From DATLGB01 sp038258425 (GTDB taxonomy: Bacteria; Actinomycetota; Thermoleophilia; Solirubrobacterales; Solirubrobacteraceae): DNA of 47,171 bases. Of this stretch, positions 18,295 through 25,551 are shown in pieces. Positions within the stretch are counted from its first letter, which is position 1. Each line of letters starts with the position of its first letter. The notes under the pieces are model-generated. The model did not search any database, was not told the DNA's origin, and saw only the letters and a list, made by a program, of their open reading frames with translations. The stretch lies in the NCBI GenBank assembly GCA_038258425.1, contig JBBSPV010000030.1:1-47171 (forward strand), in the 5' to 3' direction. The translations under genes and the position numbers were made by a program.

Positions 18295-20306
18295 GAGCGC
18301 GCCCGCTCGAGCGACGCGCGCGCCGCCTCCGCCACCTTCTCGGCGGTGATCCCGAAGTGCTCGTAGACCTCCGGGGCCGGTGCGGAGGCACCGTAGTCGC
18401 GCATCCCGACGATCTCCCCGAGGTCGCCCACCCAGCGGTACCAGCTGAACGGGCTCGCCGCCTCCACCGCGACGCGGGCCCGGACGCCCGGCGGCAGGAC
18501 TGCGTCTCGGTAGCCGGCGTCCTGCTCGGCGAAGGTGTCCATGCACGGCATGGACACCACGCGGACCTTGACGTCCGCGAGCGCGTCGGCCGCCTCGAGC
18601 GCGAGCGAGACCTCCGTGCCCGTGCCGATCAGGATGACGTCGGGGAGCTCGCCGTCCGGTCCGTCGCGCAGCACGTAGGCGCCGCGCTCGATGGCGTCGT
18701 CGGGGATCGCGTCCGGGTCGAGCGTCGGGGCGCCCTGGCGGGACAGCGAGAAGGCCGTCGGCCGGTTCGTCGTGCGCAGGGCGAAGCGCCAGGCGAGCGC
18801 CGTCTCGTTGAAGTCGGCGGGGCGGATGACGTTGAGCTTCGGCGTCGCCCGCAGGTGCGTGAGCTGCTCGATCGGCTGGTGCGTCGGCCCGTCCTCGCCC
18901 AGCCCGATGGAATCGTGCGTGTACACGAAGATCGAGGGGCACTCCATGATCGCCGCCATCCGGACGGACCCCTTCATGTAGTCCGAGAAGGTCAGGAACG
19001 TCGCTCCGTAGGCCCGGAAGCCGCTCAGCGTGAGGCCGTTGACGATCGCCCCCATGCCGTGCTCGCGGATGCCGAAGTGCAGGTTGCGGCCCCCGTACTC
19101 CCCGGCCTCGATGCTGCCGGCGTCCTCGATGATCGTGTTCGTCGAGCCGGCCAGGTCGGCCGAGCCGCCCACGAGCTCGGGCACCGCCTTGGCCGCCCAC
19201 TGGATGACGGCCTCGGAGGCCTTGCGCGTGGCCAGGCTGCCGTCGTCGGGCGTCTGGCGCGGCAGGTCGGCGTCCCAGCCGTCCGGCAGCTCCTTGCTGC
19301 GGCCGCGCTCCAGGGCGTCCGCGAGGTCCGGGTGGGCCTCCTTGTACACCGACCAGGTCTGCTCCCAGGCATCGTGGGCCTCCGCGCGCTGCGCCACGAG
19401 CTCGCGGTAGTGGTCGTAGACGCCGTCGGGGACGAAGAACGGCTCCTGGCTCGGGAAGTCGTAGAAGTCCTTCGCCGCCCGGATCTCGTCCTCACCGAGT
19501 GGCGAGCCGTGCGCGGAGCCCGTGTCCTGCTTGTTCGGCGCGCCGTAGCCGATGTGGGTGCGGGCGACGATGAGCGTCGGCTTGTCCGTGCCCTTGGCGG
19601 CCTCGAAGGCGGCGGTGAGCTGGCCCACCTCGATGTCCTCGCCGAGGTGGATGGTCTCCCACCCGTAGGCCTCGTAGCGGCGGCCGACGTCCTCGGAGAA
19701 CGACTTGGCGGTGTCCCCCTCGATGGAGATGTGGTTGTCGTCGTAGAAGACGATGAGGCGACGGAGGTTCAGGTGGCCGGCGAGCGACGCCGCCTCGGAC
19801 TGGATGCCCTCCTGCATGTCGCCGTCGGAGGCGATCACGAAGGTGTGGTGGTCGATGACCGCGTGCTCTTCCGTGTTGAAGCGGGCGGCGAGCATGCGCT
19901 CGGCCAGCGCCATGCCGACCGCGGTGGAGATGCCCTGGCCCAGCGGGCCGGTCGTCGTCTCGACGCCGACGGTGTGGCCGGCCTCCGGGTGCCCGGGGGT
20001 CCTGGACTCCAGCTGGCGGAACTGCTTGAGGTCCTCGAGGGAGAGGTCGTAGCCCGAGAGGTGCAGGATGGAGTACTGCAGCATCGAGGCGTGGCCCGCG
20101 GAGAGCACGAAGCGGTCGCGGTTGAGCCAGTGCGGGTCCTGCGGGTCGTGGTTCATCACCTGCGTGAAGAGCGCGTAGGCGACGGGCGCCAGCGCCATCG
20201 GGGTGCCCGGGTGCCCGGAGTTCGCCTGCTCGACGGCGTCCATCGAGAGCGTGCGGATGGTGTCCACCGACAGCTTCTCGAGGTTCTGGTCCGTGACGAC
20301 CGACAT
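18291..20306 (-). CDS. tkt: transketolase
   Basis: A 671-residue thiamine-diphosphate enzyme exchanging two-carbon units among sugar phosphates. The N-terminal segment AVEQANSGHPGTPMALAPVAYALF, the thiamine diphosphate motif ASDGDMQEGIQSEAASLAGH with NN-type end FYDDNHIS, HIGYGAPNKQDTGSAHGSPLG, and the central FVYTHDSIGLGEDGPTHQPIEQLTHLRA are all diagnostic. Length is normal. AAGGAG lies four bases before the ATG at 20306. It is the first gene of the six-gene sugar-phosphate operon and diverges from msrB (73 bases between starts). Confidence 0.96.
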   Translation of the reverse strand: MSVVTDQNLEKLSVDTIRTLSMDAVEQANSGHPGTPMALAPVAYALFTQVMNHDPQDPHWLNRDRFVLSAGHASMLQYSILHLSGYDLSLEDLKQFRQLESRTPGHPEAGHTVGVETTTGPLGQGISTAVGMALAERMLAARFNTEEHAVIDHHTFVIASDGDMQEGIQSEAASLAGHLNLRRLIVFYDDNHISIEGDTAKSFSEDVGRRYEAYGWETIHLGEDIEVGQLTAAFEAAKGTDKPTLIVARTHIGYGAPNKQDTGSAHGSPLGEDEIRAAKDFYDFPSQEPFFVPDGVYDHYRELVAQRAEAHDAWEQTWSVYKEAHPDLADALERGRSKELPDGWDADLPRQTPDDGSLATRKASEAVIQWAAKAVPELVGGSADLAGSTNTIIEDAGSIEAGEYGGRNLHFGIREHGMGAIVNGLTLSGFRAYGATFLTFSDYMKGSVRMAAIMECPSIFVYTHDSIGLGEDGPTHQPIEQLTHLRATPKLNVIRPADFNETALAWRFALRTTNRPTAFSLSRQGAPTLDPDAIPDDAIERGAYVLRDGPDGELPDVILIGTGTEVSLALEAADALADVKVRVVSMPCMDTFAEQDAGYRDAVLPPGVRARVAVEAASPFSWYRWVGDLGEIVGMRDYGASAPAPEVYEHFGITAEKVAEAARASLERARS

Positions 20307-20366
20307 GGGGCTCCTTACGTGGTCTTTCGACGTCTGGCGCGGGTTCTACCGGGTCTGCGGCGTCCC

Positions 20367-20372
20367 TACCCT
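20367..20372 (+). promoter_or_regulatory. leaderless-type -10 box (TACCCT)
   Basis: TACCCT is followed by 7 bases (CTAGGGC) and the ATG of msrB at 20380, with no Shine-Dalgarno. The hexamer and spacing are the same as upstream of the ABC ATPase at 194. Confidence 0.5.
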
Positions 20373-20379
20373 CTAGGGC

Positions 20380-20799
20380 ATGGCATCGCACACCGACACC
20401 ACCCCCCGCGAGGTCGAGAAGTCAGACGACCAGTGGCGGCAGGAGCTCACGCCGGGCCAGTACGAGGTGCTGCGCCAGGCCGGCACGGAGCGCCCCTTCA
20501 CCGGCGCGTACTGGAACACGCACGACGACGGCGTCTACACCTGCGGCGCCTGCGGCGCGGAGCTCTTCGACGCCTCGACGAAGTTCGACTCGGGCACCGG
20601 CTGGCCGTCCTTCACGGAGCCCAAGGTCGCCGCCGCGGTCGAGACCCGCACGGACCGCTCCCTGTTCATGAGCCGCACGGAGGTCCTCTGCCGGCGCTGC
20701 GGCGGTCACCTCGGCCACGTCTTCGACGACGGACCGCGCGACCAGGGCGGCCAGCGCTACTGCCTGAACTCCGCCGCGCTGGACTTCAAGGCGCGCTGA
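20380..20799 (+). CDS. msrB: peptide-methionine (R)-S-oxide reductase
   Basis: A 139-residue MsrB that repairs oxidised methionine in proteins. Zinc cysteines are C55 and C58 (CGAC) and C104 and C107 (CRRC). GTGWPSF and GHLGHVFDDGP are conserved, and the catalytic residue is C128 in RYCLNS; it is an ordinary cysteine, not selenocysteine. It diverges from tkt, an operon that supplies NADPH, which suits a reductive repair role. It converges on hyuB with four bases between stops. Confidence 0.96.
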   Translation: MASHTDTTPREVEKSDDQWRQELTPGQYEVLRQAGTERPFTGAYWNTHDDGVYTCGACGAELFDASTKFDSGTGWPSFTEPKVAAAVETRTDRSLFMSRTEVLCRRCGGHLGHVFDDGPRDQGGQRYCLNSAALDFKAR

Positions 20800-20803
20800 G
20801 GCC

Positions 20804-22762
20804 TCAACCCCAGTGCTGCGCGCTGCGCCGCTGCAGCAGCGCGCGGTACTGCACCGTGGTCCGCGGCAGCAGCTCACCCGAGCCCCAGTCGCAGATGACG
20901 CCGAAGTGGCGGACGAGGTCCAGCACGTCCAGCTCGCCGTCGCGGAAGCGGCGGGCGACGTCCTCGGCGTCCACCTCGAGCCGCGCGCCGCGGGCGCCCC
21001 GCTGCTCCTCGCGCAGCCGGCTCGTCGCATCGTCGTCGACGCGGTAGGAGGCGAGCTCGGCGTCGACCTCCTCGACGACGACGCCGTAGTCCAGGGCGGC
21101 GCGCGCGATCGTCACATAGCCGTCCGCGACGTCCTCGAGCACCGCCGCCGCGTCGCGCTCGAGCGGGTCGCCGAGGCCCCCGCCGCCGGCCGACGGCCGC
21201 TCGAAGCGGTCGCCCTCCACGACCGCGACGCCGGAGAAGTTCGCGCCGAGGAAGCGCTCGTCGTCGGCGCCGCGGTTGAGCCACACGCCGTGGGGGATGG
21301 ACGGCAGCCCGCCGTCGATGCCCCAGGTGACCGAGCGGGCGCGGTCGCAGCAGTAGGACATGACCGCCGCCTCGACCTGCGTCAGCGTCCCGCCCTTGCG
21401 CACCCCGCAGCCGCCACGGTGCTTCCCGGGCCCGCCGGAGTCGGGGATGATCCCGTGCTCGGCGGTGAGCACCGGGGTGAGCCGCTCCTGCCCCTCCAGC
21501 GGCTGGACGGCCAGGCCGACCCCGAAGACTGGCGAGGTGCAGTTCTGCCCGTCGCGCCCCTGCCGGCCGCCCCAGCCGCCGGCCATCCAGTCGTACCACA
21601 TGAAGAACGGCCGGTCCTCGAGCCGCCCGTCACGGCCGCCCACGAGCAGGTACTCGAGGTTGAAGCAGCAGGCCATCGCCCGCTCGGGCATGACCTCCGA
21701 CCACAGCTCGAAGCCGGCGTTCATGATCTTCTCGTAAGCGCCCGACACCGAGCCCGTGACGGCATGCGGCCAGCCCGCGTTGACCACCGTGCCCTCCGGC
21801 CCCGGATCCACGTGGATCGCCCGGTAGAAGCCCGAGTTCAACGGGATCTCGGGCAGGAAGGTCTTGGCCGAGGCGATCGCTCCGGAGAAGGCCACCCCGG
21901 CGCCGGCGTTCAGGAAGGAGGCGATGGCGGGATCCGAGCCGGACAGGTCGTACTGGATCTCGTCGCCGTCGATGGTCAGCCTGAGCTCGACGGCGACGAG
22001 TCCCTCCTCTCTGGCCGGGTCGAAGTCGATGAAGTCCGTCGTCTGCCAGGTCCCGTCCGGCAGCTCGGCGATGCGCGCCCGCGTGAGCCGCTCAACGTAG
22101 TCCTGAACGGCACCGAAGGCCGCGACGACGGTGGCCGTGTCGTAGCGCTCGATGAGCCGGAACAGCTCCTGCTGGGCCACCAGGGTGGCCTCGACCTGGG
22201 CGTGGCAGTCGCCGATCACGTCGGCCGGCGCCCGGGTGTTGGAGGCCACGAGGCCGATCACGTCGTCGCGTGGCGTGCCCCGGTCGACGATCCGCACGGG
22301 CGGGATGCGCACGCCCTCGCCGAAGTGGTCCGTGGCCCCGACGTCGAAGGAGCCGGGGACGCTGCCCCCCATGTCGGCCCAGTGGCCGTTGGCCTGGGCC
22401 AGCGCGATGAGCTCGGAGTCAGCGAACACCGGCCGGATGATCGAGACGTCGGGGAAGTGGGTGCCCCCGCGGTAGGGGTCGTTGACCGCGAACACGTCGC
22501 CGTCGTGGATGTCGCCCTCGAAGTCCTCGAGCACCGCCTTGGCCTTCAGGTGCAGCGTCCCGACGTGGACGGCGATGTCCTGGGAGCCCTGCATGATCGT
22601 GTCGCCGTTGGCGTCGCACAGGGCGCACGAGAAGTCCCGCGAGAAGATCACGAACGAGTGGCACGTGCGCAGGATCTGCTCGGCCATCTCGTCCACGACG
22701 GTCACGAAGGCGTTCTTGAGCACCTCGAAGGTCACGGGGTCCAGCGTCTGCTCGTCGGGCAT
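20804..22762 (-). CDS. hydantoinase B / oxoprolinase family protein
   Basis: A 652-residue protein of the HyuB family. It starts DPVTFEVLKNAFVTVVDEMAEQILRT as is typical, with FSRDFSCALCDANGD, DGDVFAVNDPYRGGTHFPDV and the C-terminal SAGGGGLGDPLERD. It is the second subunit of ATP-dependent ring-opening or carboxylating enzymes (N-methylhydantoinase, 5-oxoprolinase, acetone or acetophenone carboxylase relatives). It starts one base after the hyuA stop, so the two form one complex. The substrate is not known. Confidence 0.88.
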   Translation of the reverse strand: MPDEQTLDPVTFEVLKNAFVTVVDEMAEQILRTCHSFVIFSRDFSCALCDANGDTIMQGSQDIAVHVGTLHLKAKAVLEDFEGDIHDGDVFAVNDPYRGGTHFPDVSIIRPVFADSELIALAQANGHWADMGGSVPGSFDVGATDHFGEGVRIPPVRIVDRGTPRDDVIGLVASNTRAPADVIGDCHAQVEATLVAQQELFRLIERYDTATVVAAFGAVQDYVERLTRARIAELPDGTWQTTDFIDFDPAREEGLVAVELRLTIDGDEIQYDLSGSDPAIASFLNAGAGVAFSGAIASAKTFLPEIPLNSGFYRAIHVDPGPEGTVVNAGWPHAVTGSVSGAYEKIMNAGFELWSEVMPERAMACCFNLEYLLVGGRDGRLEDRPFFMWYDWMAGGWGGRQGRDGQNCTSPVFGVGLAVQPLEGQERLTPVLTAEHGIIPDSGGPGKHRGGCGVRKGGTLTQVEAAVMSYCCDRARSVTWGIDGGLPSIPHGVWLNRGADDERFLGANFSGVAVVEGDRFERPSAGGGGLGDPLERDAAAVLEDVADGYVTIARAALDYGVVVEEVDAELASYRVDDDATSRLREEQRGARGARLEVDAEDVARRFRDGELDVLDLVRHFGVICDWGSGELLPRTTVQYRALLQRRSAQHWG

Positions 22763-22763
22763 C

Positions 22764-24812
22764 TCAGGCCTCCGGGGCGATCGTCATGCGCAGGTTGCCG
22801 AACGGGTCGACCTCGGCGTCGACGCCGGGCGGGACGAGCGTCGTGGTGTCGAGCTGGTCGAGCACGGCCGGGCCGGTGAAGGACACGCCGGCGGGCAGGT
22901 CGTCACGGGCGAAGACCGGCGTGTCGTGCGGCTCGTCGAAGCCGTCGAACCACACCGGGCGGCGCTCGGCGGGCTCGGGCAGGGCGGCGCCGGGGTCCGG
23001 CTCGGCCTCCGGAAGCTTGAGCTCGGGCGTCACCCCGACGGCCGACAGCTGCAGCCGGTAGAGCTCGACGGGCGCGTCGTCGCGCCGGTAGGAGAACTCG
23101 CGCTCGTGCTCGTCGTGGAAGCGGGCGACGGCGGTCTCGAGGTCCTGCCCGGCCTCCACGGCGACCTCCATGGAGCGCCACTGCCCGAGGTAGCGCATGG
23201 CGATCGACCGCTCCAGGCGGACCTCCTCGGTCTCGACCCCCTCGGCCTCGAGCAGGTCGCGCCCGCGCGCCTCCAGGCGCCCGAACGCGGCCTCGAGCTC
23301 CTCGTCGTCGGCCGCGTCGGCCGGGCGCAGGAACATCTCGGCCAGGTCGTGGCGGATGTCGACCATCAGGCACCCGAGCGCCGACCAGGCCCCAGGGCTG
23401 GGCGGCACGAGCACGCTGGGCACCCCGAGCTCCCGGGCGAGCGCCGCTCCGTGCAGCGCGCCGGCGCCGCCGAAGACGACGAGCGCGAAGTCGCGCGGGT
23501 CGTAGCCGCGCTGCAGCGAGATGATCCGGACCGCGTCGGCCATGTTGGCGTTGGCGACCGCGATGATCGCGTTGGCGGCCTCGTGCAGCTCGAGGCCGAG
23601 CGGCTCGGCCACGCCGGCCCGGATGGCCGCCTCCGCGGCGTCGCGGTCCAGCGTCATGTCGCCGCCGACGAGCCGCGTGCCGAGCCGGCCGAGGACGAGA
23701 TTGGCGTCCGTGTTCGTCGGCGCCTCCCCGCCCTTGCCGTACGCGGCGGGCCCGGGCTCGGAGCCGGCCGATTGCGGGCCGTTGCGCAGGGAGCCGGCCG
23801 CGTCGATGGTGGCCAGCGAGCCGCCGCCGGCGCCGATGGTCAGCACCTCGATCGACGGGAAGACGATCGGGAACCCGTACTCGACGTGCCACTCGTTCGT
23901 CGTGCGCAGCTCGCCGTCGTAGACGAGCGAGATGTCCGTCGAGGTGCCGCCCATGTCGACCCCGATGGCGTTGGGAAAGCCGCAGATCCCGGCCGTGTGG
24001 CGCGCCGCCACCGCCCCGGCCGCGATCCCGGACGCCGCGAGGCGCACGGCCAGGCGCTGCACCGCCTCGGGCGTCATCACCCCGCCGCCGGAGTGCAGGA
24101 TGAGCAAGTCGCCCGCGTACCCGTCGTCCTGCAGGCGCCGTTCGAGGTCGGCCACGTAGCCCGACACGAGCGGGGACAGGACGGCGTTGGCGACCGTCGT
24201 CGAGAAGCGCTCGTGCTCGAAGAGCTCGGGCAGCACGCCGGCAGACGTCGAGATCAGCACATCGGGCATCGCCTCGCGCAGGATCTCGGCCATGCGCTCC
24301 TCGTGGCCGGCGTTGGCGTAGGCGTTGACGAAGCACACGGCGATCGTCTCGACCTCGCGGCGGGCGATGATGCGGGCCACCTCGCGCGCCTCCTCCTCGT
24401 CCAGCGGCGTGACCACCTCGCCGCGATGGTCGACGCGCTCGGAGACCTCGAAGCGATCGCGCCGGCGGACGTAGGGCTGCGCGTTGTCCTTGTAGGCGTC
24501 CCACAGGTCGTCGCGCGTGCCGCGGCCGATCTCGATCACGTCCCGGAAGCCGCGCGAGCAGACCATCGCGGCCTTGGGCAGGTTGCGGGTGATCAGCGCG
24601 TTGGTCGCCACGGTGGTGCCGTGGGAGAAGAGGGCGACGTCGGCCAGGGAGACGCCCGACTGCTGCACGCCGGCGAGCACGCCGTCGATCGGGTCCGGCG
24701 TCGAGGGCACCTTCGCGACCTCCAGGACGCCGCTGGATTGGTCGAGCACGCAGACATCGGTGAACGTCCCGCCGACGTCCACGGCGACGACCCGGCGCTG
24801 GTCGGATTCCAT
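22764..24812 (-). CDS. hydantoinase A / oxoprolinase family protein
   Basis: A 682-residue ATP-using subunit. VVAVDVGGTFTDVCVLD is the first phosphate-binding motif of the ASKHA fold, FSHGTTVATNALI follows, VDMGGTSTDISLVYDGE is the second such motif, IGAGGGSLATID the third, and FGGAGALHGAALARELG lies near the C-terminal domain. Length fits HyuA. The ATG at 24812 is placed just before the conserved start; the much longer frame upstream has no homologous content and crosses the opposite-strand exporter genes. With hyuB it probably opens a cyclic amide or carboxylates a ketone; the true substrate is unknown. Confidence 0.9.
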   Translation of the reverse strand: MESDQRRVVAVDVGGTFTDVCVLDQSSGVLEVAKVPSTPDPIDGVLAGVQQSGVSLADVALFSHGTTVATNALITRNLPKAAMVCSRGFRDVIEIGRGTRDDLWDAYKDNAQPYVRRRDRFEVSERVDHRGEVVTPLDEEEAREVARIIARREVETIAVCFVNAYANAGHEERMAEILREAMPDVLISTSAGVLPELFEHERFSTTVANAVLSPLVSGYVADLERRLQDDGYAGDLLILHSGGGVMTPEAVQRLAVRLAASGIAAGAVAARHTAGICGFPNAIGVDMGGTSTDISLVYDGELRTTNEWHVEYGFPIVFPSIEVLTIGAGGGSLATIDAAGSLRNGPQSAGSEPGPAAYGKGGEAPTNTDANLVLGRLGTRLVGGDMTLDRDAAEAAIRAGVAEPLGLELHEAANAIIAVANANMADAVRIISLQRGYDPRDFALVVFGGAGALHGAALARELGVPSVLVPPSPGAWSALGCLMVDIRHDLAEMFLRPADAADDEELEAAFGRLEARGRDLLEAEGVETEEVRLERSIAMRYLGQWRSMEVAVEAGQDLETAVARFHDEHEREFSYRRDDAPVELYRLQLSAVGVTPELKLPEAEPDPGAALPEPAERRPVWFDGFDEPHDTPVFARDDLPAGVSFTGPAVLDQLDTTTLVPPGVDAEVDPFGNLRMTIAPEA

Positions 24813-24842
24813 GGTGCCAGGCTTGCCCGCAGGGCCCCCGCT

Positions 24843-24860
24843 TGACACCCGGCTGACACC
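24843..24860. repeat. direct repeat TGACACC x2, 11-base period, between divergent starts
   Basis: TGACACC occurs at 24843-24849 and 24854-24860. The spacing is 11 bases, about one helical turn. It lies between the hyuA start (24812) and the exporter ATPase start (24883) and could be a regulator site for one or both. TTGACA at 24842-24847 also matches a -35 box. Confidence 0.35.
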
Positions 24861-24868
24861 GCCGTCCC

Positions 24869-24874
24869 TACCGT
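24869..24874 (+). promoter_or_regulatory. leaderless-type -10 box (TACCGT)
   Basis: TACCGT is followed by 8 bases and the ATG at 24883 (14 bases to the alternative ATG at 24889). A TTGACA lies upstream at 24842 but 21 bases away, longer than usual. Confidence 0.42.
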
Positions 24875-24882
24875 GGCCGGCG

Positions 24883-25551
24883 ATGGCGATGTTGCGTGCG
24901 GCCGGGCTCGTGAAGACCTTCGGCGAGGGCCGCGCCGCGCGGCGCGTGCTCGACGACGCCGCCCTGGAGCTGCGCGAGGGCGAGCTCGTCGCCGTGCTCG
25001 GGCGCTCCGGGTCGGGCAAGTCGACGCTGCTGCACGTGCTCGGCGGCCTCGACCGGCCCGAGGCGGGGAGCATCGAGCTCGCCGGGAAGCGCGTGGACGG
25101 GGCCTCCGAGCGCCGCCTCGCCGCCCTGCGAAGCCGCCACGTCGGCTTCGTCTTCCAGTTCTTCCACCTGCTGCCCGAGCTCAGCGGCGAGGCCAATGTC
25201 CGGCTCGCGACACGGGTGCGCGGGGCCCGCCCGCGCGCGAGCGCGCACGTGGAGACGCTGCTCGAGCGGCTCGGGCTGGGGGACGTCGCGCACCTGGCGC
25301 CGACGAAGCTCTCCGGCGGCGAGCAGCAGCGCTTCGCGCTCGCCCGCGCGCTGGTCAACGACCCGGAGCTCGTGCTCGCCGACGAGCCGACGGGCAACCT
25401 CGACACCACCTCGGGCGCCACGGTCCTGCGGCTGCTGCGCGAGGTCGCCGACGAGGGGCGCGGGGTGCTGCTGGTCACCCACGACGCGGCCGCCGCCGAG
25501 GTGGCCGATCGGGTGCTGCGCCTCGACGAGGGCCGCCTGGTCGACGCGTGA
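24883..25551 (+). CDS. MacB/LolD-type ABC transporter ATP-binding protein
   Basis: A 222-residue ATPase: Walker A GRSGSGKST (residues 40-48), VGFVFQFFHLLPELSGEANV (Q-loop with the F-Q-x-x-x-L-L-P pattern of the LolD/MacB class), signature LSGGEQQRFALARAL, Walker B LVLADEPTGNLD and H-loop LVTHD. It forms an exporter or mechanotransmission complex with the FtsX-type permease that starts in its stop codon (TGATG, one base shared). ATG 24883 and ATG 24889 are both possible starts; longer readings upstream cross the hyuA region. Confidence 0.92.
   Translation: MAMLRAAGLVKTFGEGRAARRVLDDAALELREGELVAVLGRSGSGKSTLLHVLGGLDRPEAGSIELAGKRVDGASERRLAALRSRHVGFVFQFFHLLPELSGEANVRLATRVRGARPRASAHVETLLERLGLGDVAHLAPTKLSGGEQQRFALARALVNDPELVLADEPTGNLDTTSGATVLRLLREVADEGRGVLLVTHDAAAAEVADRVLRLDEGRLVDA

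Noticed and set aside
20380..20799. Possible selenocysteine MsrB
   Set aside because: The catalytic position is a normal cysteine codon and there is no in-frame TGA.
20813..22879. Long plus-strand frame opposite hyuB
   Set aside because: No motif is visible and composition is that of antisense shadow; hyuB has full family motifs on the other strand.
24842..24870. A classic TTGACA promoter with a 17-base spacer before the exporter ATPase
   Set aside because: At 17 bases the -10 hexamer is TCCCTA, a poor match; the better TACCGT box is 21 bases away. TTGACA is kept only as part of the repeat.
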